Part shown: positions 1 through 8,592 of the stretch, in pieces | Layout: every line of letters begins with the position of its first letter | Position numbering within the stretch: the first letter of the stretch is position 1 | NCBI RefSeq assembly: GCF_011045125.1 | Contig: NZ_JAAKZF010000009.1 | Span: forward strand, 85,905 to 149,904 | Source of the DNA: Allomesorhizobium camelthorni | GTDB lineage: Bacteria > Pseudomonadota > Alphaproteobacteria > Rhizobiales > Rhizobiaceae | Direction of reading: 5' to 3' | DNA: 64,000 nt | Notes under the pieces: generated by a model | Seen by the model: the letters and a program-made list of their open reading frames with translations, nothing else | Database searches by the model: none | Told to the model about the DNA's origin: nothing | Position numbers and translations under genes: made by a program

Positions 1-1
1 A

Positions 2-481
2 GAAGCGGTGCAGCCGGAAACGATCCGGTACAGCCATTCGGCCGACATGCAGTTTGTCGGCCAGACCCACATCTTGAACGTGCCGCTGCCCGCGGTCGAT
101 GTCGGCCGCGACCTGCTGCAGCGCCTGTTCGAAGAGGCCTATTTCGCACGCTTCAAAGTCGAGCTGCCGGAAATCCGTGCCAATCTGGTCAACCTCAACA
201 CCTCGGTCATCGGTATGCGCCCGGCGGTTGATCTATCCCGGCTGATCGACCCGGACGGACGCAGCGACATGCTGAACGGCGCGCTCAGCGAGATACGGCC
301 GGTCTGGTACGATGGAAGTTGGCACGACACTCCGGTCTATGCCCGCGAAAAGCTGCCGCTCGACGCGGTGATCCAAGGGCCGGCGATCCTCGAACAGATG
401 GACGCAACAACGGTGCTGGAACCCGGCGACTGGGCCATGACCGACGCGGATGGGAATATTGTTATCGAGGTGGGGAGATGA
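2..481 (+). CDS. hyuA: Hydantoinase/oxoprolinase subunit A, C-terminal part (cut by window edge)
   Basis: The reading frame is open to the left window edge, so only the last 159 residues are visible. They match the C-terminal part of the HyuA/oxoprolinase family, which with subunit B hydrolyses hydantoins or 5-oxoproline in an ATP-dependent cytoplasmic reaction. Visible hallmarks are the closing segment with 'GPAILEQMDATTVLEPG' and the final beta-rich end 'DGNIVIEVG', typical of the family terminus. The hydantoinase B gene follows 313 bases downstream on the same strand. The substrate cannot be told from the sequence. The ATP-binding N-terminus lies outside the window. Confidence 0.9.
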   Translation, partial: EAVQPETIRYSHSADMQFVGQTHILNVPLPAVDVGRDLLQRLFEEAYFARFKVELPEIRANLVNLNTSVIGMRPAVDLSRLIDPDGRSDMLNGALSEIRPVWYDGSWHDTPVYAREKLPLDAVIQGPAILEQMDATTVLEPGDWAMTDADGNIVIEVGR

Positions 482-540
482 GCGGGTTCTCCCTCCGACC
501 TGGTGCTCACCGGTACCGGCCCTGGTGTCTTCAAATCCGA

Positions 541-722
541 GGCGTGGATTTCCGACACTCTCCGCTCCCTTCGGTCGCTCACGAGGTCGAGAATGACGAA
601 TTGCATTTTTGCCCTCGCTCAATCTTCCGCGTGGATGATTTGCGTAAGCCGTCCAAAAAATCCGTCATTCCCGGCCTCGTGAGCGACCGAAGGGAGCGGA
701 GAGTGTCGGGAATCCATGCCTC
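541..722. repeat. Imperfect inverted repeat element, about 60-bp arms (family A)
   Basis: The 313-base gap between hyuA and hyuB is mostly a palindromic element. The left arm (541-600) and right arm (about 661-720) are reverse complements at roughly 55 of 60 positions. The arm core reads GACACTCTCCGCTCCC. The same arm, with a changed centre, occurs at 4404-4601. No gene is visible in the gap. This looks like an intergenic mosaic repeat as known in rhizobia; it would form a long hairpin if transcribed. Confidence 0.8.
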
Positions 723-794
723 GACCAGGATGAAACCAGAGTCGGTGAATAGGACCATTTCACTGCTACTCAGAGGTTCCGCCGGAGCCAACCC

Positions 795-2537
795 ATGACC
801 CTCGACGCCATCACCCTTTCCGTCATCCAAGCCGCGCTCCAGCAAACCTGCGACGAGATGGACCTTACGTTCTCGCGCGCTGCATTCTCGCCGGTCATCG
901 CCGAGGCCAATGACCGTTCCGACGGCATCTATTCGGCCGAAGACGGTTCTCTCATCGCACAAGGCTCGCAGGGCCTGCCGGTCTTCGTCGGCGTGATGCA
1001 GTACTCCACCAAGACGATCATCGAGATGATCGCCGACGGGCGCTGCCTAGAGCCGCAGGAAGGCGACATCTACATCGTCAACGATCCCTATCTTGGCGGC
1101 ACGCATCTGATGGATGTGCGCTTCGCCATGCCGGTCTGGCGCGGCGGAAAAATCTTCTGCTGGCTTTCCAACACCGGTCATTGGCCAGACATCGGCGGCT
1201 CGGTGCCGGGCGGATTTTCGGCCTCGGCCACCGCCGTCGAGCAGGAAGGGCTGCGCCTGCCGCCGGTAAAACTCTTCAAGAACAAAAAACTCGATCCGGA
1301 AATCTACGCGATCATCTGCTCCAACATCCGCGTCGCCGACCAGCGCATCGGCGACATCCGCGCCCAGGCGGCCGCGCTCTATGTCGGACAGGAACGGCTC
1401 TTTGCCATCCTGGATCGTTACGGAGACGAAACTGTTGTTGCGGCGATTTCCGAGTTGCGAAACCGCGCGGCCGAGCAGATGCGAGCGCATATCGCTCCCA
1501 TCCCGGACGGCGTCTACCGCTCAAAGGCTTTTGTCGATTCCGACGGCGTCGTCGATCAGCCGCTGACCATTGCGCTTGCGGTCGAGAAAAAGGGCGACAC
1601 GCTCACTTTCGACTTTTCCGAATCCAGCCCGCCCTGCATCGGCCCGATGAACAGCGTGCTCGCGACAACGCTGTCCTCCGTCTATCTCGCCATGCGCCAC
1701 ATCTTTCCCGACGTGCCGATCAGCGCCGGAGCGTTCGAGCCGCTGGTCGTCAAGCGGCCGGAGGGCACGTTCCTCGACGCGAAATATCCGCGGCCTGTGT
1801 CGGGTTGCGCGGCCGAGGTGTCGCAGCGCATCGCCGAGGCGGTATTCGCCGCCATGGTCCAGGCGCTGCCGGAAAAAGTCACCGCCGCGCCCGCCGGCTC
1901 TAGCGGCAATTTCGCGCTCGGCGGCAACGACCCGGCGCGCGGCCGCGACTACGTCATGTACCAGATCTCCGGCGGCGGCTATGGCGGCAATATCTCGCAT
2001 GACGGCCTCTCCAACGGCTGCTCGACCATCGGCATTTCCAAATCGCCGCCGGTCGAAATCATGGAACAGGCCTATCCCGTGCTCTACCGGCATTATGCGC
2101 TGCGCGAAGGCTCGGGCGGCGCGGGAACGCAACGCGGCGGCTTCGGCCTCGCCTACGAGGTCGAGATCCTGCGCGGCGAGGCGCGTGCATCCTTCGTCAT
2201 GGACCATGGCCGCACCGGCCCGCAAGGCGCCTGCGGCGGCAAGGACGGCGTGGTCAACACGGTCACCGTTTTCCGCGACGGCAAGCCGCATGTGCCGAAG
2301 CACCTGTCCAAGGAGCAGGACATTCCGCTGAAAGCCGGCGACCGTGTGTGCGTCGGTACGCCCGGCGGCGGCGGCTACGGCGACCCGTTCCTGCGCGATC
2401 CGGTGCTGGTGCTGCGCGATGTCAGGCTGGGATATTACACGGCCGAGCAGGCGGCGGAGCTGTTTGCTGTGGCGCTCAGCGCCGACGGTCAGATCGACCT
2501 TGCTGCGACCGAAACGCTCCGTTCCGGAGCCCAATAG
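795..2537 (+). CDS. hyuB: Hydantoinase/oxoprolinase subunit B
   Basis: This 580-residue protein is a full-length HyuB (hydantoinase B/oxoprolinase) family member. It pairs with subunit A in ATP-dependent opening of hydantoin or 5-oxoproline rings in the cytoplasm. Family hallmarks visible are the N-terminal 'QQTCDEMDLTFSRAAFSP', the 'IVNDPYLGGTHLMD' metal-site-like segment, 'FSESSP' mid-protein and the glycine-rich end 'TPGGGGYGDP'. The ATG start has CGGAG about 8 bases upstream. It is likely co-transcribed with hyuA despite the repeat element between them. The true substrate is not known from sequence. Confidence 0.93.
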   Translation: MTLDAITLSVIQAALQQTCDEMDLTFSRAAFSPVIAEANDRSDGIYSAEDGSLIAQGSQGLPVFVGVMQYSTKTIIEMIADGRCLEPQEGDIYIVNDPYLGGTHLMDVRFAMPVWRGGKIFCWLSNTGHWPDIGGSVPGGFSASATAVEQEGLRLPPVKLFKNKKLDPEIYAIICSNIRVADQRIGDIRAQAAALYVGQERLFAILDRYGDETVVAAISELRNRAAEQMRAHIAPIPDGVYRSKAFVDSDGVVDQPLTIALAVEKKGDTLTFDFSESSPPCIGPMNSVLATTLSSVYLAMRHIFPDVPISAGAFEPLVVKRPEGTFLDAKYPRPVSGCAAEVSQRIAEAVFAAMVQALPEKVTAAPAGSSGNFALGGNDPARGRDYVMYQISGGGYGGNISHDGLSNGCSTIGISKSPPVEIMEQAYPVLYRHYALREGSGGAGTQRGGFGLAYEVEILRGEARASFVMDHGRTGPQGACGGKDGVVNTVTVFRDGKPHVPKHLSKEQDIPLKAGDRVCVGTPGGGGYGDPFLRDPVLVLRDVRLGYYTAEQAAELFAVALSADGQIDLAATETLRSGAQ

Positions 2538-2626
2538 GCCGAACAATTGCCGCCGTGCATTGGCAATTGCGCATTCCTCGATTCCCTGCGAAACTGCTCG
2601 GAAAGGGCAGGAGGCAGGACAGGATC

Positions 2627-3583
2627 GTGAATATCCGGCAGGACACCGGCCGCAACCGGCTCGACGACGCGGCGCGAGCGGGCTGGCTCTATTATGTCGC
2701 CGGCAACACCCAGGACCAGATCGCGGCGAAGCTTGGCGTATCGCGGCAAACCGCGCAGCGGCTGGTGTCGCTCGCGGTCTCTGAAGGGCTGATCAAGGTT
2801 CGCGTCGACCATCCGATCGCAAACTGCCTCGACCTCGCGGCCAGGCTCAAGGCGCGCTTCGCGCTCGATCTCGTCGAAGTCGTGCCGAGCGACCCTTCAT
2901 CGACCTCGACGACGCTCGGCGTAGCGGAAGCGGCGGCGGCCGAGATCGAACGGCGGCTGCGCTCGACCGAGCCGATCGTCATGGCGATCGGCACCGGCCG
3001 CACGCTGAAGGCGGCGATCGAGCAGCTGCCGTCGATGGAGTGCCCGCAGCACAAGCTCGTCTCGCTCACCGGCAACATCTCGCCGGACGGCTCGGCCGCC
3101 TTCTACAACGTCATCTTCACCATGGCCGACCGCATCAAGGCGCGCTCATTCCCGATGCCGCTGGCGGTCATCGCCTCCTCGCCGGAGGAGCGCGAAATGC
3201 TGCTGTCCCAGCCGATGATCCAGCCGACGCTGGCGCTCGCCGCGCGAGCCGACGTGACCTTCATCGGCATTGGCGACCTTGGCCCGAAAGCGCCGCTCTA
3301 CGAGGACGGCTTCATCAGCGAGGCCGAGCTGAAGGCGCTGCAGAAGGCCGGCGCGGTGGCCGAGATCGTAGGCTGGGCCTATGACCGTGAGGGCCGGCTG
3401 ATCGAGGGCATCACCAATGACCGCGTCGCCTCGGCGCCGCTGCCCTCGCGCGAAAAATCGCTGGTCATCGCGCTGGCCATGGGCGAGCGCAAGGTCCCCG
3501 GCATACTGGCGGCTGCCACGCGGCGGCTGATCAACGGGCTGATCACCGACGAACGCACCGCCGAGGCACTGCTTGAAGCCTGA
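2627..3583 (+). CDS. SorC/DeoR-type sugar-responsive transcriptional regulator
   Basis: This 318-residue regulator has an N-terminal helix-turn-helix (about residues 15-50, 'NTQDQIAAKLGVSRQTAQR') and a C-terminal SorC sugar-phosphate-binding domain with 'IGTGRTLKAAIE' and 'IGIGDLGPKAPLYEDG'. I chose the GTG at 2627, which has AGGAGG about 12 bases upstream and gives the usual family length; the open frame extends further upstream inside hyuB. The gene starts 90 bases after hyuB. SorC proteins control polyol and sugar genes, and the smo polyol operon begins about 6.4 kb downstream without a regulator next to it, so it is a candidate smo regulator (inference). Confidence 0.9.
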   Translation: MNIRQDTGRNRLDDAARAGWLYYVAGNTQDQIAAKLGVSRQTAQRLVSLAVSEGLIKVRVDHPIANCLDLAARLKARFALDLVEVVPSDPSSTSTTLGVAEAAAAEIERRLRSTEPIVMAIGTGRTLKAAIEQLPSMECPQHKLVSLTGNISPDGSAAFYNVIFTMADRIKARSFPMPLAVIASSPEEREMLLSQPMIQPTLALAARADVTFIGIGDLGPKAPLYEDGFISEAELKALQKAGAVAEIVGWAYDREGRLIEGITNDRVASAPLPSREKSLVIALAMGERKVPGILAAATRRLINGLITDERTAEALLEA

Positions 3584-3584
3584 T

Positions 3585-3607
3585 CCATTCCGACGGGATC
3601 GGAATGG
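3585..3607. terminator. Hairpin between convergent genes, possible terminator
   Basis: A perfect 9-bp stem (CCATTCCGA / TCGGAATGG) with a 5-base loop lies directly after the SorC-type gene stop and before the convergent CAP-domain gene. There is no clear T tract, so it may act only as an RNA end-stabilising hairpin. Confidence 0.45.
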
Positions 3608-3696
3608 GGCTCCAAATTATTGTCCTGTCGCATGATCTCGTTCGACTTTTCGCTGGCCGACCTTCGGCTGGGAATCATGCTCTTCGCGGGATAAAC

Positions 3697-4185
3697 CTAC
3701 TTCCCGACGACCAGCGCCCAGTATTTGCGGCCGTCCGCCTCACCGGCATAGGCCAAGCCGAAGCGGTTGAAGCGCGGGTCGAGCATGTTGCGGCGGTGGC
3801 CGGAGGAGTTCATCCACATGGAGAACAGCTTGTCCATTTCCATGCGGCCCTGGGCGATGTTTTCCGCCGCGGGAGCGTCGACGCCGTTCTTCTTCATGCG
3901 CCGACCGAAATCCTTGCCCCAGCCGGTCGTGTGCTCCATGCGGCGCGACCGCGCCATAAAGGCGGCCTGCTGCAGCGCCGCCTTTTCCAGCCGCGCATCG
4001 TAGGCGAGCGGCGGCAGGCCGTGCGAGGTGCGGATCTCGGTGAGATAGGAAACGCCGGACACCGATGCGCCGCCGCTGTCGCCGACAGACCCGCCGGTCT
4101 GGCAGGCGGCGAGAGCCAGCGCGGCGCAGATTGCCGCCATCGGGAGAAGACGCCGCCCGACGGCGGGAGAGTGAGAATCCGGCAT
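3697..4185 (-). CDS. CAP-domain (SCP-like) lipoprotein
   Basis: The 162-residue product has a lipoprotein signal peptide with lipobox LAAC (Cys28) and then a CAP/SCP-like domain. Visible domain features are 'LTEIRTSHGLPPL' at its start, 'ARSRRMEHTTGWG' with a conserved His, 'AENIAQG' and 'MWMNSSGHRRNMLD' with the second His and Glu positions typical of bacterial CAP proteins. Bacterial CAP lipoproteins sit at the outer membrane or in the periplasm and have no settled function. The ATG has GGGGAC upstream. The gene converges with the SorC-type regulator. Confidence 0.9.
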   Translation of the reverse strand: MPDSHSPAVGRRLLPMAAICAALALAACQTGGSVGDSGGASVSGVSYLTEIRTSHGLPPLAYDARLEKAALQQAAFMARSRRMEHTTGWGKDFGRRMKKNGVDAPAAENIAQGRMEMDKLFSMWMNSSGHRRNMLDPRFNRFGLAYAGEADGRKYWALVVGK

Positions 4186-4403
4186 GAACGTCCCCGGTTG
4201 ATATCAGTCAGGAGCATTTTCGGCTTAAGCCGCTAACGCCCGGTTTCCGGAATAACGTTCATTGTGGCATTTGCCGGGCAGGGCGGTGTCGTTGTCGCTT
4301 CTGCGACTGACCTGCCCTAACAGAGTTGTAGAAGGCAGCCTATCGCACAGCCGTATTAGTTTTCGGCGAGCTTCCTGCCGTGCTGTCATCTCTCTTGCGT
4401 TCA

Positions 4404-4601
4404 GGCATGGATTCCCGACACTCTCCGCTCGTTCCTCGCTCACGAGGTCGGGAATGACGGACTTCGTGGGGCGCTTCCGCAAATTGTCAACGCTGGGTTT
4501 CCGCAAGCCAGCAACGCTCGAGATCGGCGGAGACATCAATGCATTCGTCATTCCCGACCTCGTGAGCGAGGAACGAGCGGAGAGTGTCGGGAATCCATGC
4601 C
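4404..4601. repeat. Perfect 56-bp inverted repeat (family A)
   Basis: Bases 4404-4459 and 4546-4601 are perfect reverse complements over 56 bases, separated by an 86-base spacer. The arms share the ends of the element at 541-722 (core GACACTCTCCGCTC) but differ in a short central segment. It occupies most of the 493-base gap between the CAP lipoprotein and the DUF1127 gene, in which I see no gene. Confidence 0.85.
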
Positions 4602-4678
4602 GGAACGTGGGAGACATCATCGCCGGGGCAAAGAGGCCCCGTATTCATGAGAGACACCGCCCGGTCACCGCGACGCCT

Positions 4679-4879
4679 TCACCTCCTCCGGCCCACGCGA
4701 TTTCCGTCGAGAAACCCCATGTCGCGCTTCAGATGATCGGACAGGTCCCTGACATCCAGCCTCGCCTGGCGGCGGCCGGGCCGCGCAAACCACGCTGCCA
4801 GCCATGAATTCAGGAATCCGCTATGGGCCTGTTCGAGCCGTACCGTTGTATGCGCCATCGTGTCTGCCAACCTTTTCAA
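4679..4879 (-). CDS. Small DUF1127-like protein
   Basis: This 66-residue protein ends in 'RDLSDHLKRDMGFLDG', which matches the DUF1127 (YjiS-like) pattern of Leu-Ser-Asp-His followed by Arg-Asp-Met/Ile-Gly. DUF1127 proteins are short, basic and often act on RNA or phosphate/stress metabolism, but this one has no assigned role. It lies divergently from a LysR regulator with about 100 bases between starts, a pairing common in rhizobia that suggests the regulator controls it (inference). Confidence 0.7.
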   Translation of the reverse strand: MKRLADTMAHTTVRLEQAHSGFLNSWLAAWFARPGRRQARLDVRDLSDHLKRDMGFLDGNRVGRRR

Positions 4880-4977
4880 GGGTTGCTCCCTTTATCCGTT
4901 GGCCTTCAATCTGGTCCCGAAAGGCGCTAGTTTCCAATTGAATGTCGATAGGCATGCATAAGGCAGTTTAATCCATC

Positions 4978-5910
4978 ATGGCTTCGCACGTCCCTCCGCT
5001 CCCTCAGCCCCCTCCGCTCCCTCCGCTGCAGGCGCTCCGGGCCTTTGAGGCCGCCGCGCGGCATCTGAGCTTTACCAAAGCCGCGGCCGAACTCGGCATG
5101 ACGCAGGCGGCGGTCAGCTATCAGGTGAAGGTGCTGGAGGAGCGGTTCGGCGCGCCGCTTTTCCTGCGCCGGCCGCGCCAGGTGGCGCTGACCGAGGCGG
5201 GCCAGCGGCTCGCGCCCGCCATCACCGAGGCGTTCGAGATGATCGCCTCGGCCTGGGCCTCGGGCCGCAGCGGTGCTCAGGGCACGCTGTCGATCAGCAC
5301 CGTCCAGACTTTTGCATCGCAATGGCTGGCGCAGCACCTGGGCTCGTTCCAGATGGCGCATCCGACGCTCGCGGTGCGGCTCGACACCTCGCCGCGCTTC
5401 GTCGATTTCGCTCAGCAGGAAATCGACGTGGCGATCCGTGCCGGCGGAGGCAAGTGGCCGGGACTGGAAACACATTTGCTGATGCATACCGGCTTCACAC
5501 CGATGCTGAGCCCGAAGCTCGCTGAAAGCATAGGCGGGGTGAAGGAGCCCGCCGACCTGCTGCGGCTGCCGATCGTCGGTCCGGACGATCCGTGGTGGAC
5601 GCAGTGGCTGACCGAGGCGGGCGTGCCGACCGACGGGCTGCAGAACCGGACGCGCAGCCGCATGGGTTCGCAGTCGCTCGAGGCCGGCGTTGCGATCGCC
5701 GGCGGCGGGGTGGCCATGCTGACGCCCGCCTTCTTCGCCGCCGACCTTGCCGCCGGCAGGCTTCTCCAGCCCTTCGACCTCGTCTGCAACGATGGCCACG
5801 CCTACTGGCTGGCCTATCCCGAATCGCGCCGCAACGCGCCGAAAGTCAGCGCCTTCCGGACGTGGATCCTGGCCGAGATGAAGGCGTTTCTGGGCGAAGC
5901 CGAGGGATGA
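4978..5910 (+). CDS. LysR-family regulator (GcvA-like)
   Basis: A full-length 310-residue LysR regulator. The winged helix-turn-helix is at about residues 18-75 ('LQALRAFEAAARHLSFTKAA', 'MTQAAVSYQVKVLEERFGAPLF'), followed by a GcvA-like effector domain ('TLSISTVQTFASQWLAQHLG', 'AGVAIAGGGVAMLTP'). The N-terminus is unusually Pro-rich. It is divergent from the DUF1127 gene, its likely target, and probably also represses itself. The effector is not predictable. Confidence 0.92.
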   Translation: MASHVPPLPQPPPLPPLQALRAFEAAARHLSFTKAAAELGMTQAAVSYQVKVLEERFGAPLFLRRPRQVALTEAGQRLAPAITEAFEMIASAWASGRSGAQGTLSISTVQTFASQWLAQHLGSFQMAHPTLAVRLDTSPRFVDFAQQEIDVAIRAGGGKWPGLETHLLMHTGFTPMLSPKLAESIGGVKEPADLLRLPIVGPDDPWWTQWLTEAGVPTDGLQNRTRSRMGSQSLEAGVAIAGGGVAMLTPAFFAADLAAGRLLQPFDLVCNDGHAYWLAYPESRRNAPKVSAFRTWILAEMKAFLGEAEG

Positions 5911-6007
5911 CGGACGTTACTTCGGATAAGCCGATCATTGAAGAGTTTGATTTGTGGGCCGTTCAGGCACTCCCTGTTTTGAACCGGCTCTGACGCGTTT
6001 CGTTGAG

Positions 6008-6056
6008 GCATGGCATCCCAAGGTCGCGCTCCGCTTCGCTTGCCCGAGGATGACGA
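6008..6056. repeat. Single arm of an intergenic repeat (family B)
   Basis: The sequence with core GTCGCGCTCCGCTTCGC and end GAGGATGACGA is a close copy of the arm at about 8166-8218. It is alone here, without an inverted partner, in the 270-base gap after the LysR gene. No gene is visible in that gap. Confidence 0.6.
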
Positions 6057-6180
6057 AGCAGGGGCGCTCGCGTCACTCACTCGGCCACCCGGCTTGGTTG
6101 CGGCAGACTCGCCGAATTGCCTTCGCGAGCCAAGCTTTTCGCATCGATTTGGCGGGTGGTTCTGGCAACCTGGTAAGTTT

Positions 6181-6795
6181 TCAATGGTCGCGAGACCAGC
6201 CGATGCGATAGACGCGGCCGGTTTGCGCGCCCTCGACGCTCTTGGCATAGCCAAGCGCGGCCTCGCTCGCGGGCACGGCCTTGGTCCCCCGGAAATAAGA
6301 ACCATAGGCCGGCAATGATTCCTCGACCACGGTCGGGCTGACGACGTTGATGCGCAGGCCGCGCGGCAGCGTGATCGCCGCGCCGTGAACGAACCCCTCA
6401 AGCCCACCGTTGACCAAGGCGGCCGACACACCCTCGCGGATCGGATCATCGTTGAGAAGGCCGCTGGTCAGGGTGAACGAGCCGCCGTCGCGGATGTGCT
6501 TTAGGCCCAGGGTCACAAGATTGACTTGGCCCATCAGCTTATTGCGCAAGCCAAGCTCGAAGTGCTCTGAGGTGAACTGTTCGAACGGCCCGAAATGAAC
6601 TTTCCCGGTGGTGCAGACCAAGGCGTCGAACGCGCCGGTCTGCTCGTAAAGTCGCTCGATCGACGTCGGGTCGGCAATGTCGACTTGAAAGTCGCCGTTG
6701 GTGCGGTTGACGTGCACGACTTCGTGGCGGGCACTTAGCTCCGTATCCACGGCCTTGCCGATGGTGCCGCTGGCTCCGACGAGGATAATTTTCAT
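6181..6795 (-). CDS. Atypical short-chain dehydrogenase-like protein
   Basis: A 204-residue Rossmann-fold protein. The N-terminal dinucleotide motif is clear ('ILVGASGTIGKAV'), but where classical SDRs carry Tyr-x-x-x-Lys the sequence reads 'SAALVNGGLEGF', without either residue. This fits the Lin1944-like SDR subgroup, which keeps the NAD motif but lacks the usual active site and has no known reaction. The start at 6795 has AAGGA about 7 bases upstream; the open frame runs 22 codons further without a good ribosome site. It could be a binding or regulatory protein rather than an oxidoreductase. Confidence 0.85.
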   Translation of the reverse strand: MKIILVGASGTIGKAVDTELSARHEVVHVNRTNGDFQVDIADPTSIERLYEQTGAFDALVCTTGKVHFGPFEQFTSEHFELGLRNKLMGQVNLVTLGLKHIRDGGSFTLTSGLLNDDPIREGVSAALVNGGLEGFVHGAAITLPRGLRINVVSPTVVEESLPAYGSYFRGTKAVPASEAALGYAKSVEGAQTGRVYRIGWSRDH

Positions 6796-7002
6796 GATGC
6801 GTTCCTTTTCTGGCGGAAGGTTCGTCAGTCCCACCCATCGTGAGTGTGAACCGAATAGCAAAGAGGCCCGCTTGCGCTGTGGGAGTGGTGGCGTTCCTCG
6901 CGGGGAATCAGGTGACGTTGGACACTACCAGCCCGCCATGATCGCCTCTCGGGGAATTTGGGAGAACCTTCGGCACCACAGCCAAGCGCTCAAGGTTCTT
7001 GA

Positions 7003-7992
7003 TCAGAAGAGACGTGTCAGGAGATGTTGTTCCTCCCAGTTGCGCAGGAAGGCCACCTGTCTGTCCAGCCACGCCGTCGACAGGTGATCAAGGCCCCATA
7101 TGGATGCATGGGCAGCGTACTCTCCGAGCAGCCAGATGTGCCGGATGGGGACGAACAGAAGCGTCGCATCGAGATCATTCGAGGCAAGCGGGAGAACGCT
7201 CCGATAGCCTTCCAGAAATGGGGGCCAGAGATTCAGGGTGGCGGGATTGAGCGCCTTGTTCCAGAGATAGACTGCCAGATCATATCCGAGCCAACCGGGA
7301 CCGCCGTCGTCGAAGTCGAAGAAGGCAGCCGCCCGGCCTAGTGAGCCGCTCTCGGTGATCCTGGCGTTGAACCCATGGCAATCACCGTGGCAGTGGCCCC
7401 ATGCGAGTGTGCCTTTAGCCGCGTCCAAACGCTCCCCCAGCCGCGGCACAAGCGCTGCAAAGAAGTCGCGATGTGCGGTCTCAAGCGTTCGGAGAGCGAG
7501 AAGGGCGGCGAGCGGGCGGGCCGCGAGGTGCTGGAAGTCGAGCTGAAACCGACTTGCAGGACCTGCATACGATTGGCCGGCCCGATGGACCTCGGCCAAG
7601 GTTCGTCCTTGCGCGTATGCGTCGGGCGCGGACCCGTGACGTGCGGTTCGCCCCGGTAGGAAATGAAACAACGCGACCGGTCGCGGGCCTTCTGCAAAGG
7701 AGCCCAGGCACCAGTGCCGGCCATCTCGCGCAGTAACTGGCGCCGCGACCGGAACTTTGCATTCATCGAGATACGCCAAAAATGCCGTCTCGTAGTCGAG
7801 ATTTGCCTCATTACGCGTACGGCGATTTGCAATTCGGAGCACGAAACGCCGACCTGCCTCTGTACCAAGCTCATAGGTGTCGTTGAACCCGCGGTTCAGC
7901 AGGTTGCAAGCCGTGACCTCACCGATGTCGTATGCGTCGTTTACGAGCCTCGCCACGTCATCTGCAGCGGGCATAGAATAGAGAGTTCGCAC
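7003..7992 (-). CDS. APH-fold phosphotransferase family protein
   Basis: The 329-residue product has the aminoglycoside phosphotransferase/homoserine kinase fold. Catalytic loop 'HGDCHGFN' (His-x-Asp-x4-Asn) and metal loop 'FFDFDDGGPGWLGYDLA' are intact. The GTG start at 7992 has GGAAAGG 7 bases upstream; an ATG at 7974 is the alternative. Such stand-alone kinases act on small hydroxylated metabolites more often than on antibiotics, so resistance should not be assumed. Neighbours give no pathway. Confidence 0.87.
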   Translation of the reverse strand: MRTLYSMPAADDVARLVNDAYDIGEVTACNLLNRGFNDTYELGTEAGRRFVLRIANRRTRNEANLDYETAFLAYLDECKVPVAAPVTARDGRHWCLGSFAEGPRPVALFHFLPGRTARHGSAPDAYAQGRTLAEVHRAGQSYAGPASRFQLDFQHLAARPLAALLALRTLETAHRDFFAALVPRLGERLDAAKGTLAWGHCHGDCHGFNARITESGSLGRAAAFFDFDDGGPGWLGYDLAVYLWNKALNPATLNLWPPFLEGYRSVLPLASNDLDATLLFVPIRHIWLLGEYAAHASIWGLDHLSTAWLDRQVAFLRNWEEQHLLTRLF

Positions 7993-8163
7993 GTCTATGC
8001 CTTTCCAGGAAGATCGGCGGTGCAGGAACGCGATTTGTCGGGGGCACTGTTTGATATAACCATCGTCACTGAAAGACCGCAACGTTCAGGTCGGTCACGC
8101 CTGGCCGATATGTCAGCGTCGGGAATTGCCCTGCGTGCACCGGCTCTTATGTTTTCGCCGTCG

Positions 8164-8450
8164 CGGCATGGATCCCCGGGTCGCGCTCCGCTTCGCTGCG
8201 CTTGCCCGAGGATGACGACGTTGGGGCGGGCGCGCCGGCAAGCGCAGAGGCGATGGCATTGTCTTTCACGACTTCATTTCAGGTCCTTCGTCATTCCGGG
8301 GCCGCGAAGCGGAACCCGGAATCCAGCACGCTGGTCCTCGTTCAGTTGTCCGACAGCGTCCGATCTCGCTCCGATCGCATCGGATGCATCTCGTTCCTTA
8401 AGTGCCGACGCTCTGGATTCCGGGTTCCGCTCCGCGGCCCCGGAATGACG
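8164..8450. repeat. Cluster of palindromic repeats (family B)
   Basis: The 600-base gap between the kinase gene and the aldo/keto reductase gene carries three repeat arms. One arm is at about 8166-8218. Two others, 8289-8326 and 8413-8450, are near-perfect reverse complements over 38 bases (one clear mismatch) with core CCGGGTTCCGCTCC. The arm at 8166-8218 resembles the single arm at 6008. I see no gene in the gap. Confidence 0.75.
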
Positions 8451-8592
8451 AGCACAGCGCCAGTCAATGCACGCTTCCCTCGGTGCAGATGCCGATAAGC
8501 AGCACGCTCAGAGTTGATGACGAAGGGAGGCGGCCATCTCACTCGGCGGCGCGGATGCCGCCGATGCTGCTCGCAGGATGCCGCGGCGCTGG

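Noticed and set aside
7003..7992. Aminoglycoside resistance gene
   Set aside because: The fold fits, but the context is housekeeping and sequence outside the catalytic loops does not point to a known resistance enzyme.
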